Source: Poa pratensis (Eukaryota; Streptophyta; Magnoliopsida; Poales; Poaceae). Taken from it: a stretch of DNA of 64,000 bases. A model generated the notes under the pieces. The model was not told the DNA's origin and did no database searches. It saw only the letters and a program-made list of their open reading frames with translations. The DNA lies in assembly GCA_947311845.1 (NCBI GenBank), contig CAMZMU010000041.1:132901505-132965504 (forward strand), written 5' to 3'. Positions 33,301-45,419 of the stretch are shown piece by piece. How positions within the stretch are numbered: position 1 is the stretch's first letter; every line of letters starts with the position of its first letter. Made by a program: the position numbers and the translations under genes.

Positions 33301-33820
33301 AATCAACTCAAACAAATTTCTAAATTTTTTTAAAATCAAAACCTTTCTTGTGAAACTTTCAAACACTCTTTTTCAAAATATTTCATATTTGAAAATTCAA
33401 ATATTGCATAAAGGATTATTTAAACCTTTATGTTCATCATTATATAAATAGGATTTTAAATAAAAAATTTTGTGGTTTATTAAAATCAAATCAATTACCA
33501 CAAATGTAATTTTTGGAAAATATTTATTTTTAGTTTTCATATAAATATAATCCAAACTTAACCAAGATTCAAAATAGAACAAATAAAGACATAGCAAAAT
33601 AGAAATATTATATGGAGCATAATATGCCCTTCTTAAAATTTTCTCAAATAGTTTTCAAGTGGAATTAAAGTTCCAACTTTTGAACATTCAAATGCAAACA
33701 AGACAAGATGAAAAGATGAATGCATGCATGATTTCTACTTTTCACTTCAAAGTATATATAGTTTTCAAAAGTTTTTGATTTTTCAGATTTTCAAAATTTT
33801 GAAAAACTTGGGATGTTACA
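30380..33820 (-). mobile_element. solo LTR of a chromovirus-like gypsy family
   Basis: 3441 bases. Read on the minus strand it starts TGTAACATCCCAAG and ends GGTCCGCTATA. It is flanked by CAGAG and splits an LTR whose intact form is present at 49144. The start resembles the chromovirus LTR at 50148 (TGTAACAGCCCAAAG) and the end resembles its GGGGCGCTACA, so it is probably a related family with a final CA changed to TA. No gag or pol is inside; the GC-rich part (32480-33060) is open in several frames by composition. Most likely it arose by LTR-LTR recombination. Confidence 0.7.
33213..33236. promoter_or_regulatory. 24-base palindrome with two TGACGTCA motifs
   Basis: A perfect 24-base palindrome made of two tandem copies of GATGACGTCATC. 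Each contains TGACGTCA, the bZIP/TGA-factor (CRE or as-1-like) core, with starts 12 bases apart. It is about 0.6 kb into the LTR when read on the minus strand, a plausible U3 enhancer position. Confidence 0.6.
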
Positions 33821-33825
33821 CAGAG
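33821..33825. repeat. target site duplication CAGAG, right
   Basis: Matches 30375-30379. Confidence 0.88.
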
Positions 33826-34449
33826 CTTGCTTCCACTTGAAGGAACCCCGCGAGGACTGAATGCCTCCGAGGCTCTGAAGTACTTGACGCCTCGCGAGGA
33901 AGGCCTCATGAGGGAGACGCAGTCGCTCGCCGGGACTTGGTGGTATTCCGGATAAACAAGACCCTCACGAGGGATTTTCCCTCGCGAGGCTCACCAGGCT
34001 GGGCGCCTGGTCCTTAGCAGAAAAGCTCGACGGAGGAAGCCCTCGCAAGGGAAAGTCCCTCGCGAGGCTCGCCAGGCTAGGCGCCTGGTCCTTAGCAGAA
34101 ATGCTCGGTAGAGTGTCGAGGGCTGTGGAAGGCCGGCCCATGGTACCCTGGTTTCCACTGGACCGACAGTAGCCCCGGGCCCGCGATGGGCACGCTGGAG
34201 TTTCGTGAACGCAGGCGAATCGTCGTGGGCCCAAAGAAGCCTGCCGGGCCCGAGACACGTGGAGAGCTGCGGCTGCCCACGAAGCCACGATCTCCTCGGC
34301 GGTAACGGGTGTCGTGGCGGGCCCCACCACGTCTTGGTAATGGCTCGACGAGCTGATAAAAGCGGAGTGCTCGGCGCAGAGCTGCTGTCGCTCCATTCAT
34401 TCGCCTTTCGCTTCCATCTTCCCGGAGCAGAACCCCGAGCTTCTCCCTA

Positions 34450-37400
34450 GCAGTCCCGTTGCAATTGCGCCCAAGAAGGCCGCTGGCTCCAGGAAGAGCA
34501 AGGAGGTGGTGCAGGCGAGCGAGCCTGCCGCGATGCGGCAACACGGCGATCTCAAGCCGGCTTTGTCCGGGTTCCGCATCACCACGGAGGCGCAGCTGGA
34601 CAAGGTTCGCCACATGGTGGCCTCCGCGAGCAACGAGCACGGCGCCACGGTGCTCAATCCGGCGAACAACCCCTCCGGTAGCCTTTATCCCGTCTTCCTG
34701 CACACCCTCTTCACCGGGCTCGTTCCCCCTTCTCCGACTTCTTCCTGGCTGTGCTGAAGCACTACCAGATCCAGATTCTCCACCTCCACCCCAACTCCAT
34801 ACTCATCCTCTCCATCTTCGCCTACTCTGTGAGGCGTACATTGGGATTAGTCCCTCGGTGGCCCTCTTCCGGAGCTTCTATGCCCTCCGCTTCACGGCAA
34901 ACAACGAGCGGACGGGGTGCGTCTCCTTTCGCATCACCGACGGCATGGCCGGCATCTACATCCCCATCGCGTGGGCCGGCGAGAACCCTGTGACCAACGT
35001 GATGAAGAAGGTGGAGGACTTCCGCACGCGGTGGCTCCAGGTGGACTTCGGATGCCGGAGTCCCTTCTTCGAGATGCCTGATGCGCCCCGACGAGAAGGT
35101 AGTACTGGTCACGCGCGTCTCTCGAGGGCCCAACGCTCGGCCCCATGGTTAATCATATGTATGATCTCCGCGGGGCCGGCCTCACGGGGCAGATGGTGGC
35201 TCAGGACTTCGTGAGGTGCCGCATTGCTCCGCTTCAGAAGCACGCGGACCCGATGTGGCTGCACATAGGCCCGAAGGACAAGATGCGCCTGCATCCTACC
35301 GACTTCAAGACGGAGGAGTGCAACGCCATCATGGAGATCCTCTTCACCTCTCCATCCATCCCCAAGACCGCTGACGACGCACAGCCGCTCCACAGGTACG
35401 AGCTTGGGCCTCGCGTTTCCTTTGTGGAGACAATGCCCAAGTTCGACCAGTGGGGCCTGGTGCCTGAGGGACAAGTTGGGCCCCGCGAGAACCTGGAGCT
35501 GGCGTCGCAGACGGCGCCAGTCGACGACGAGGAGGAGACGACGGAGACGCATGCGGAGCCTGATGTAGGCGCTGCCCGTGCCTCGGGAGGCCCTAATTCC
35601 TCGGCAGGGAATTCGGGCTCCTCGAGGGACGCACCGCCTGAAGCTGAGGTCCACGAGATCTCCTCCAGCAGCGGCGATCGGTACCGAGTCATCCCCTCGC
35701 GACGCACCGTGAGGGAGTAGGGGAGCGACGACGAGAAGACCTCGTCAGGCCATTGCGAGGCCTGCTCCAAGGTGATCCACGACAGGAACGCCGGTGCTCA
35801 GGAGGAGGCGGAGGCCGGTGCTAAGGCGGGCTAGGACAAGCCCGCCGAGGCTCAGAAGCGTGCGGAGCCCAGTGCTCCGCCTGCGCGGAAGAAGAGGTGG
35901 ATCGACACCGCCGAGTAAGTCTTACAGTTCCTTTCTCTAGGGTGTATTCTTGTACGACCCTCTCGAGGGATTTCCTGACTGTTTTCTTCACCAGGACTCT
36001 TGTAGTAAAGAAACGGCGGACACTCCGGAAGATCGGAGAGGGCTCCAGCGCTGCAGCGGCGTCTGCAGCGCCCACCGTCGAGGAGCCACTCCATGAGGCC
36101 ACATCTTCTCCTCCCCCTGCGGGTGGACGCCGCGAGGAGGGGGAAACGGAGACGACAGAATCGTCGCCTGCGCGGCCTGCCACCTCCCCTGCACGGTAGG
36201 AGAAGGCAGCGGAAGAGACGGCGGAGGTGGCCACAGCACCTACGCCGAAGAAGGCGGTGGAAGAGGCCGCGACGAAGGCCACGACGTTGGCAGAGGAGCA
36301 CGCCGACGCTGAGACGGAGGGGTCCGCCGCGCAGCCGCCTCCGCCTGCTGCGGGCCCTGAGGCGACAACAGCAGCCCCCGAGGCCGCACAGGAGAGACCA
36401 TGGCGGAACAAGCAGATCCTGCTCCTGGCGAGCAGGAGGACATGCTCCACGGCAGAAGGGCGCCGAGGCCCTTGTCGGGGACACCGCGAGCCCTCGAGAG
36501 GCCCCTGGCGCGGAACAAGGAGAGAGCTCTCACCAGAGCCCCCAGGCGCGACCCGAGCCTGTCCCGAGCCCGCAACGCCATGTTCCAGGGTCTTCGACAA
36601 GCACCAAAACCTCCGGGCCCCGTGGCGACGACCAGGCCCTGGTTCTGTGTGGCCAACGTGGAGGCGGAGTACGCCGCAACTCCGCTTTCCGCTTGGCGAG
36701 GGAGGCGCTCGATGAGCTCGAGACCCAGCACACCAAGGAGGAGCTAGCCGTGGCAGAGGAGCGCGCTGACCTGGCGCGAGCTTGGACTCACCTCCACGAG
36801 ACTGTGGAGCGCTGCTGTCGGGAGGACAAGGCAGCCCAGGCACGGCGCTAAGAGGCGCAGCGCTTCGCTGATTCGTTTCGCGCGCCAGTGTCGTCCGCGA
36901 GGCAGAAGAGACTCTTGCAGAGCTGCGAGCCAAGCGCGAGGCCCTCGAGGCGGAGACCGCGGCCAAGCACCAGGAGCTCGCGGCCCGCGAGGCGGCGATC
37001 ACTGCCAAGCAGCAGGAGCTCGTGGCCCGCGAGGCAAAGATCGTCGCGGACTCCGAGGTCTTGAGGCAGGGCCTGGATAAGTTCTGCCAGGAGCTGAACA
37101 TCCGCGACCAGCTGCTAGGGCAGCGCGGGGAAGAACTCTCTCTCCACGAGGCGGAGGTGCGCAAGCGCGAGGAGCAGGTGGACCAGGTCAAGAGGGACCA
37201 GTCTACCCGGCAGGAGAGCCTGGAGGCTCGTGAGGGCAAGGTGGCCCAGGACGAGGCCTTCTTCCAGAAGCGCCTCCTGAAGACCAACGAGGGCCTCCGC
37301 ACGAAGGAGGAGAAGATGAAGGAGGAGTCGGCGACGAGGGAGAAACTCTTCCGCGACAACTGCTCCAAGGAATTCTCGCGGAAGGCCAAGATGCAGGAGG

Positions 37401-38094
37401 AGCGCTTCACAAAGAAGCGCGACGAGCTCAACGCTCGCATCAGGGAGCTCGAGCGGGAGAGCAAGCGGTTCGCCTCCCGCCTCCAGGCTGCCAAGGATGC
37501 CCAGGCCCACGCAGAGCAGGACCTTGCTTCTCTGACGCAGGACATGTCGGAGATGCAGCAGCAGGTGGAGTCCGTGGTGGAGCTTGTGGAGGAGGCCAGG
37601 GACAGCGCGCAAGCTGCACGGGTCTTGACTCGCTAGTGGGAGCGCATGTTCCACTCTCTGGTAGCCCGCGCGCGGACTGTCGCGGACCGCCTAGGAGCCA
37701 AGGCCCCCGTGCTCTCTGTTGAATGGAACAACGCCGCCACGTACCTCGGCTTCTTCAAGCAGCTCCTCACCAGCTTTGAAGAGGTCGTGACAAGCCTCGA
37801 CGACCTGGTGGACACGGAGAGCCGCGAGCTCCTCGGCGTCGCAGTTGGTCGCATCTTCTCCAACCTCGCGAATCTCCAGCCAAACTTTGACTTCTCGACC
37901 GTGACGGAGCCCCTGGAGGAGTGGCACGCCGCGGCGATGACCGGCTCGGTGTGGGAGGAGGTGGACAAGTACATCCAACGCTTCAAGAGGGTAGAGGTCG
38001 AGTAAGATCCGACCCAGGAAGGCGACGGCGATGCAGGCGCTGAGGAAGGTGACGATGCTGTCGACGGCGAGGACAGCGACAGCACTGCTGCTTA
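34450..38094 (+). pseudogene. extra ORF of element 2 with gypsy-type domain and coiled coil
   Basis: Coding resemblance begins near 34465 (IAPKKAAGSRKSKEVVQ) without a visible ATG, so the start may be lost. The putative gypsy type transposon domain follows, broken by shifts near 34730 and 34830: VLKHYQIQILHLHPNSI, SVALFRSFYALRFTANNER, GIYIPIAWAGENP. The frame 35145-35720 reads on to an acidic, serine-rich stretch and a TAG. A good 80-base intron lies at 35915-35994 (GA|GTAAGT...CACCAG). Next come alanine- and proline-rich sequence with several stops, then a long coiled coil (37022-37636, EERFTKKRDELNARIRELER), then 37646-38005 (VEWNNAATYLGFFKQLL) and an acidic tail to TAA at about 38094. It is antisense to this element's pol. 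Function unknown. Confidence 0.7.
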
Positions 38095-39225
38095 AGCAAT
38101 CCCTGCGGCAAGATGTGCCTGGAGCACCAGTTACCTTAGTGTTTGCTATTTGATCTTTGTAATAGTTTGTAAGTAACACTTTTATTGAAATGCAAGTGTG
38201 AGCGCCCCTCGGGAGGCCTTTTATCTCTTCCTCATGTCTTTTTCGCTCTACGTCGTTAGGACCCTACTTTCAGCGCAATAGCACCGCCGCTTCGGTATGC
38301 CGGAGTCAGGGCTCGACAACGCCGGGGGGTTATTAAGGCTTAGAGAGGTAAGGGCTCTCGAGGCGCGATGCTCGGGAGCCCCCCTTTGACGTGCAAGCAG
38401 CCCATGGGGCGTAGGAGAGAAAAGGAGGCTCGAGGGGCAGCAAAACCAGCGAGAGAAACTCATGATGCGTAAGCTCTGGACTTAGCTTTGCGAGACGTTT
38501 GGCTCGTAGAGGGCGTCGTGTTCCCTGGTGAGGAGTTTTCCCTCTCGAGGCTGCGTGTTCCCGGGTGAGGCGTTTTCCCTCTCGAGGCTGCGTGAGGCTA
38601 GTCTGGAGTTCCGCAGCCTTGTAGGGTGTCGCGTTCCCTGCGTTGGACAGAGAGACATACCCACAAGCAATGCACGATTGTACAACCCATGCGCGCTCAT
38701 AGGTTTCCTCATGTGTGCCTCACGAGGAGAGTAAGCACCAAGGTCCTTGGTGAGGTGACGTGCATGGGAGCATCCCCATGAGTCAGAGCTCTTTGGTGAG
38801 GTAACGGTCGTGGGCGGACAAACCACGAGTTAGAGCTTGGATCCTTTGGGTTTTGCGGTGCTGCTGGGATGTTCCCGAGGCACAGACACCGTGCTCAGCC
38901 CCCGCTCGCGAGGTGCGCATGGGAAAAAATGTGAGCGCGAATGGACGTAAGAGCTTACCATGTCAATATTACATGACGGCGCGAAAGTGCAAAGGTTCAT
39001 GTTGAACCGAAATTGTTCATTACACTTGGCGTGGCCAAGATAAAGTCCGCCATGACTGGGCATGGGGTTCCACACGGAGTGGCTGAGGCTTCTCTCGGCC
39101 CGTGGCGACGCGTTTGTAGAGAGAGCTCAGTGGAGATGGCCCTCGTGGAGGGAAAAGCTTTTGTGAAGCTGGGAGGTGAAGATGCATGCTTCCCTCTTGA
39201 GACAAAAATGCCTGCCGCGATGTGA
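38095..39225. other. region between convergent extra ORF and pol of element 2
   Basis: About 1.1 kb. It starts with a probable transcript tail of the extra ORF (GTAATAGTTTGTAAGTAACA near 38159) and contains repeated CTCGAGGCTGCGTG and CCTCTCGAGG phrases (38550-38600). The plus-strand extra ORF and the minus-strand pol converge here. No gene seen. Confidence 0.45.
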
Positions 39226-39984
39226 TCACGGGTAAAACTTGCGTAGGTGCTCGATGTTCCACGGGTTTTGGACCGGGATGCCGTCTTCCATCTCGAGGCG
39301 TACCGCGACGTGCTTGGCGATGTGCGCGACCCTATAGGGGCCTTCCCACATGGGTGAGAGCTTGTGGAGGCCTTCCCTGGAGAGTATCCTCCTCAGGACA
39401 AGGTCGCCTGTCTCGAGGGTGCGCGAGCGTATGTGGCGGCTGTGGTAGCGGCGCAGATCTTGCTGGTACTTTGCCGCCTGGAGGGCAGCACGTCGACGTA
39501 GTCCATCGAGCAGCAGCAGGTCGTCGTTGTGGAGCTCTTCTTGGTCGTCCTCGTTAAAAGCAAGGACCCGTGGGGACACATGCTTGATCTCGGTGGGGAG
39601 GACTTCTTCAGTGCCATAGACGAGGGCGAACGGCGTCTCTCCAGTGGGCTTTGTGGCAGTTGTGCGGATGTACCAGAGTACAGATGGAAGTTCTTCAATC
39701 CAGTTCTTGCCGTGGCCCTTGAGGCGGTTGAAGCTTTTCATCTTGAGTCCCTTGAGCACTTCGGCGTTTGCTCGCTCGGCCTGCCCATTGCTTCGTGGGT
39801 GGGCCACCGAGGCGAAGCAGAGCCGGGTGCCGAGGCTTTCGCAGTAGGCCCTGAAGATGCCACTGGTGAATTGTGAGCCGTTGTCGGTGATGATGTGATT
39901 GGGCACACCGAAGCAATAGGCCAGGCCTCTGATGAACTGCACTGCTGATTTCGCCGGTATGCTGCGCACCGCTTGAAAGGACAT
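39226..39984 (-). pseudogene. integrase C-terminal half of Tat-like element 2
   Basis: The frame is open for 252 codons. It contains IITDNGSQFTSGIFRAYCES (second catalytic D), SNGQAERANAEVLKGL (catalytic E) and the C-terminal KLSPMWEGPYRVAHIAKHVA. The wording HPRSNGQAERANAEVLKGLK is characteristic of Tat-lineage integrases as I recall them. The first catalytic D, the zinc finger and all of RT and RNase H are missing, because the reading stops at 39984 where Copia-element sequence begins. The remainder should lie beyond the nested insertions, outside the window. Confidence 0.85.
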
Positions 39985-40129
39985 TTATTTACCCCTATGA
40001 GTTTTGTGTGTTAGATAACAACACCGGTGATATTTTAATATGATGCTAAGTGCTTTCAGGAAATACCAAGATTTATAAGATCACAAAAAGAAGAAAGAAA
40101 ATGTCCGAAATCGCCGCGTGATGAAACCC

Positions 40130-40350
40130 CGGGAAACCGGCCCCCAGGCCAGCCAGGCCGGGCTGCAGGCCGGCTGGCTCAGCTGGGTAGCCGGCCCCCA
40201 GGCCGTCCCAGGCCGGGCTGCAGGCCAACGGTCTCGGCTAGGTAGCCGGCCCCCAGGCTGGCCAGGCCGGCTCCCAGGCTGGCTTCCCTGGGTAACTCAA
40301 TGCAGAACGTGAAGCCGGCTTGCAGGCCGGCCAGGCCGGCCTCCCAGTGT
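40130..40350. repeat. GGCCGGC/CCAGGCC-rich array in Copia LTR
   Basis: Repeated phrases CCAGGCCGG, GCTGCAGGCCGGC and GCCGGCCCCCAGGC make this stretch a dense set of short palindromes just upstream of the TATA box. A similar array is at 47505-47640 in the same element. Confidence 0.75.
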
Positions 40351-40375
40351 CTTCAACGGCCATATTTTTGGAGGA

Positions 40376-40385
40376 GCTATAAATG
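40376..40385 (+). promoter_or_regulatory. TATA box of the Copia LTR
   Basis: GCTATAAATG in the setting GGAGGAGCTATAAATGCTCC, downstream of the GC array and about 700 bases before the PBS. Confidence 0.55.
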
Positions 40386-41090
40386 CTCCATCACCTACCT
40401 TTGGACAAGCAGCTCGTCCAGAATTGAAGACACCATTAATGCAAGCTCAAGAAACATCTAGATCTTCCAATCCCTCCACCCAAACTCGTTGATCTTTGGA
40501 GGATTGAAGGAGAAGGCTCGGATATACTACTTCACCAAAGCGTTCTTCATTTCCCCCTCATTCACTTGAGGGATTCGAGCCTAGGGTTTCTCTAGGAAAA
40601 CCTAGGCATCTTGTTGTACTTACTTGCTTGTTACTTTTGTGTAGCAGGTGTTGTGGTGCTTGGGAGCCCCAATCCTTTTGTGGGTTGAGCCTCAAGTTGT
40701 TGTAAGGGCTCCGGATTCCGCCTTGAAGTATTCCGATAGTGGAAGGTGAACCAAGCTTTTGGGCAAGGTCCATCAGAGAATAGGGTGAGGCCATTTGTGG
40801 CGTTTGAGTTTGAAACTCACACCCCTCCAACGAGACGTACTCCCCTAAAAAGGAGGAACTCGGGAATACATCCTTGTCTCCGCGTGCTTCCCGTTCGGTT
40901 ACTCCTTACTCGCTAGCTCTTACTTGTATCATGCTTAGTCTAGTGTTAACTTGTCATATAGGTAAATTCACCGTAGTTGCATATCTAGAGAATTTACCTT
41001 TGTGTCAAGCCTAAATTCGAAAAAGAGCTAAAAATTGAGTAGCACCTATTCACCCCCCCCCCTCTAGGTGGCCATACCGATCCTTTCAAT

Positions 41091-41103
41091 TGGTATCAGA
41101 GCC
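41091..41103 (+). other. primer binding site, tRNA-iMet type (Copia)
   Basis: TGGTATCAGAGCC begins 2 bases after the LTR end. Confidence 0.88.
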
Positions 41104-41140
41104 TCGGCTCTTTATTCGGGCTTAACCGCCTAAGAGAAGT

Positions 41141-43620
41141 ATGCCATCGATGAGCATGGAGTTGAGATACCCTCCCTCCGAGTCCACTTCGGTTTCCGTG
41201 GAGGACTTCAATACCTTGAAGTCCTCTATGGAAACTAAAATGGACAAGTTGCAAGAGATGATCTTGAAACTCATGGAAGCTAAGGATATCTCACCTCCAC
41301 CCACCTCTCTTTCTTCGGAGGTTGACAAACCCGAGAAGAAGAGGATGGTGGGAAGAAGAAGGGGGTTGACCAAGATAAAATTGACCCCCCACAAACAACC
41401 TAATGGTTCGGGAGTATATGGTGTCGTTCCTTTTCCATACTCTCCCGACCTCTATCCCTCATCCTCCTATACACCTAAGGGGAAACCCACCTAAGCTAAA
41501 TGCATCTTTGTTTACTAAATGGCAATCTTCTATGAGATCTTATGTGAACAGTGCATCTATCGAGCTTTGGAGGATCATTGAGCAAGGATATCAAGCCGTG
41601 GATGAATCCAACAAGACAAGAAGAGAAATAGTTGATTGTCAACTAAATGCCACCGCTCTTGACTTGATCCGAGATGCCGTGGGAGATGATAATATGTCTC
41701 ACATCGAGCATTGCACCACCGCCAAAGAAGCTTGGGCTTGTCTTGTTGAGGTGTTCGTTGGAAATGAAAGCATGAAGAGAAACCGGTTTGAGGAAATGAG
41801 CAACAAGGCCGAAGGGTTCTTCATGGAAGATGGAGAAGACCATGAGCAAATGTATCGAAGACTCAAGTCCCTTGCCAATGCCTATAAAGCTCGGTGGGAC
41901 TCATGTGAATGATGCTTGGATCAAGAGAAGTATGTGAATGCTCTCTTGCCCTTTGAACGGCCGACTTGAAGAGTCTCCAAGGAAGGCACAACTATCCAAA
42001 TGACCTCCAATGAAGTCATGCAAGAGATGCAATCTTTCAAAGTCCAAGCCAAAATTGCACAAGACTCTCGTGCCCGAGCTATTGGAATGCAACAAGGAGC
42101 TTCACTTGCTTTGAAGGCCAAGGTGGTTGAACACAATGAAGATCAAGATTGTGAAGATGTGTCCTCCATGGACCCCGAAGAACTCAAGATTGCTCATAGG
42201 GACTATGTGGCTCTTGCGGCAAGGACCTTTTGGAAGAACCCATCCAAAGCTAAAGCTCAAGTGGAAGAAAAGTTCAAATCTAGTGGCTTCAAGGAGGGCA
42301 ACCCAAAGATGAAGACTTGCTTCAATTGCCAAGATAGATTCACTATGTTGCCATGTGCCCTATGAGAACCGTGAAGATCATGGAGGAAGGCTTGTTCTCA
42401 AGAAGCCTCAACGTCCCCTAGCAAGAAACCTTTCTTCAAGAAGAACCTTCCCAACAAGAAGCCTCCTTCAAGAATGGTATTGGTGACAGAGAGAGTACAT
42501 GTCCGGGGGTGAGAGTGATGAAGAAGAAACCACAAGTGAAGTGGCCGCTATTGCCATTACTTCATCAACACCATCATCCCTCTTCGAATCTCAATGAGAA
42601 TGTCCCAATCCAATCCGCCAAGTGTCTCATGGCCAAGGCCACCGAGGTATCATCTCCTTCCCTCTCCAAGACTAAAATGAAATGGATGATCTTATGAGTC
42701 TTAGAGTAAAGGAAGAAAATGTTGCTTTGGATCGTTTCATGACTAACTTGCAAGGTGAAGCCAAGAACGCTTTGAAGCTCTCATGAGCGATTATGGGCGG
42801 ATTCAAGAGGAGCTTGATGAGAAGGAGAGACTTGAAAGAGAGTATGCTAATGATATTGCTTCTCTCACCGTGGCTCTTGAGGAAGAGCATGAGCTTGTGT
42901 TTCTCTTGAAGAGAAACTTGAAAATCTTGATGAGTCACAAAATGCAATCTTTTCTCAAATCATTAAAGAACGTGACCATGCAATTGCAAAATATAAGCTT
43001 TAAGAAAAAAAGGTTGAATTTGGTGTTGGTCATGATAGACTAACCGAGGAGCTAGAGAAGCTCACCAAGGCTCACAAGGCCTTGGAGAGTGAACACTCTA
43101 CTCTCACCAAGTCTTTTGAACAACTTCAAATTCAATCATCTAAAACAAATGTTCCTAGTTCCTCTACTTCTTCTTGTGATCATGCAAATGTCATTGAGGA
43201 AAATGCTAGGTTGAAGGTCGAACTTGCCAAGGCCTCTAGTTCCCAAAGTAAGCCTTGATGATCTTTTGCAATTGCAAAAGCCACACATTGGGAAAGAGGG
43301 TCTTGGTTATGTTGCCAAGAAGAAGAAGAAGAACAAGAAGAAGGCCAAGCCCGCACAAGCAAAGAAGACTACCATTGCGAGTGGTGATGCCACAAGGGGC
43401 AACACTCCTCGTAGTGACTTTGCGGGACATGCTAACCCCAACTATATTCTTTATGTTGATTATTATGGGGATGTTATGCTAAATATGTTGGTCCTTATGA
43501 TGGTTTCATTGCTTACTCTATTTGGGTTCCTAAGACCCTTGTTGCTAACAAAAGAGGACCCATTGCAAGATGGGTACCTAAAACCAAGCAATGATTTCTT
43601 GTAGGACTATGCTTCCGGTG
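41141..43620 (+). pseudogene. Copia gag with coiled-coil tail
   Basis: It starts at ATG 41141 (MPSMSMELRYPPSESTSVSV). A shift near 41490 leads into the gag core (LNASLFTKWQSSMRSYV, TTAKEAWACLVEVFVG, DGEDHEQMYRRLKSLANAY). After further shifts near 41910 and 42330 comes a degenerate zinc knuckle beginning CFNCQ at about 42320. From 42780 a long charged coiled coil follows (LDEKERLEREYANDIASLTV), then a lysine-rich segment (AKKKKKNKKKAKPAQ) near 43310. At least six frame changes make it non-functional. The long coiled coil after the knuckle region fits SIRE-type gag. Confidence 0.8.
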
Positions 43621-43628
43621 GGTCGAAA

Positions 43629-44850
43629 TGGGTGATTGATAGTGGATGCACTAGTCATATGACCGGAAGCAAGGAGATCATGACGGAGTTGAGACCAAAT
43701 ACAAATCAATCAACCGTCACTTATGGAGATAACTCTAAAAAGGTATCGGGTCTCGGCAAGGTGGTAGTTGCAAGGGATATCACCCTTGTAAATGTCATGC
43801 TTGTTGAGTCCCTTGGTTATAATTTAATTTCCGTTCGTGCCGTTAATAAGATGGGTTTTGCCGTCATTTTGATCTTGATATTGTGGTACTCATGTGGAGC
43901 AAGACTCTAAAGGTCGCTTACGTTGGGTATGTCGAAAATGAGTTGTTTGTGGTAGACTTTTCGGAGTCAACCAACTCTCAAGCGATGTGCTTATTCGGAA
44001 AGGCCGACGTGGGGTGGTTGTGGCATCGCCGCTTATCCCATGTCAATATGAGAACTTTGCAAAGTCTTCACAAGGGTGGCCACATCTTGGACTAAAAGAG
44101 AATGTTTCTTTTTCTAGAGATCGTCTTTGTAGGGCTTGTGTTGAAGGAAAGATGCATGATTCTCCCCACCCCACAAGACCATCATTTCATCAACAAGGAT
44201 ATTGGAACTTCTTCATGTTGATCTTTTGGTGCCGTGCCTCAACCAAGTCTTGGTGGGAAGAAGTATTGCTTGGTGATTGTCGATGACTATTCAAGATTTA
44301 CATGGGTTTATTTCTTCAAGTCGAAGAGTGAGACCCAACAAGCCGTCATTGACTTCTCCAATGAAGTGCAACGTCAACACAATGTTCCTATATTGGCCAT
44401 TAGAAGTGACAATGGCTCCGAGTTCAAGAACTACACCCTAAATGAGTTTCTTAGTGAAGAGGGAATTCGTCATCAATATTCCGCTGCGTATACCCCTCAA
44501 CAAAATGGTGTAGCCGAGAGGAAGAACCGGACCCTTATGGATATGGCAAGGTCTATGTTGGCGGAGTTCAAGACCCCACTTTTCTTGTGGGCCGAGGCCA
44601 TCTCCACGGCATGTCATTCATCAAACCGCCTCTACTTCCGCACGGGCAAGAAGTTCACTCCATATGAAATGCTTACCGGCAACAAGCCCAATATTTCCTA
44701 CTACCGGGTGTTCGGTTGTAAGTGTTTCTATAAGATCAAAGGTTATCGCTTATCTAAATTTGAGTCTAAGGCTTTAGAGGGTACTTTTGTTGGTTACGGT
44801 GCCGAATCCCACACTTATAGAATCTACGACAAGTCCTTCGGGACTTTGTA
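43629..44850 (+). pseudogene. Copia protease and integrase
   Basis: The protease active site is at the start (WVIDSGCTSHMTGSKEI), followed by VMLVESLGYNLISVRAVNKM. After shifts near 43860-43900 comes the integrase zinc region (WLWHRRLSHVNMRTLQSLHK, then CRACVEGKMHDSP). The core follows from 44234 with VIVDDYSRFTWVYFFKSKSE (first D), IRSDNGSEFKNYTLNEF (second D) and QQNGVAERKNRTLMDMARSM (E). It ends with the GYRLSKFESKALEGTFVGY region. The catalytic triad is present but at least two frameshifts interrupt the chain. Confidence 0.88.
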
Positions 44851-45419
44851 GAATCTTGTAGTGTGGAGTTCGATGAGAATGACGGCTCCCAAGTGGCGCA
44901 ATTTCATGTTCGTGATGTAGATGATGAGGAACCTCAAGATGCAATAAGGCGAATGGGCGTGGGATTCTTTCGCCCAATCGAGATCATCATGAGGCGCCTC
45001 AAGAAGGACCAAGCTCCACCCATGTGGAGCATTCATCATCACAAGTGGAACCGCACCATCCGATGGAGCAAATGATGCACCAAGCCAACAACAAGTTCAA
45101 GACCCTCCTCAAGTTGATCAAGTTGCTACGCAAGAACCAAGTTCTCCAATTATTGATGCTAGCCATGATCAAGACCAAGGTCCATCTCCCTTCTAGTGAT
45201 GAAGGTGTGCATATTGAAGACCAAGGTCATCATTCCGGTCAAGACGGGGACACAAATGATCAAGATGATCAAGAGATTCCTCCAAGCTCTCGTGAGGATC
45301 GACACCCGTCGTCATGCAAGAAATGTCAAGACCATGGAGAAGACAACACTTGTTGGAAATTATTGGTGATTTGAAGAGCAAGGTTGTGACTAGAAGCAAT
45401 GTGCAAACTTTAGTGAACA

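Larger units (their letters stand above)
29586..34168 (-). repeat. left LTR of Tat-like gypsy element 2 (interrupted)
   Basis: It begins TGTCGGAGACTGG and ends GGACCGACA, with inverted TGTCGG ends. Removing the insertion at 30380-33820 and one CAGAG leaves about 1.14 kb. The part to about 34115 matches 49144-50147. On the minus strand a purine-rich stretch (GGGCCCGGGGCTAC) abuts its inner edge at 34169-34182, so this is the 3' LTR of a minus-strand element. Phrases such as CCTCGCGAGG recur within it. Confidence 0.8.
39998..41088 (+). repeat. Copia left LTR (left boundary approximate)
   Basis: The right end CGATCCTTTCA, two bases from the PBS, is firm. The left end is proposed at TGAGTTTTGTGTG (39998), just after element 2 integrase coding stops at 39984. 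The LTR contains a GC-rich array, a TATA box and a C-run followed by CTCTAGG near its end. Confidence 0.55.

Noticed and set aside
35821..37545. 574-codon minus-strand open reading frame
   Set aside because: It is the antisense shadow of the plus-strand coiled-coil ORF; its serine, arginine and alanine content reflects reversed GAG/GCG codons.
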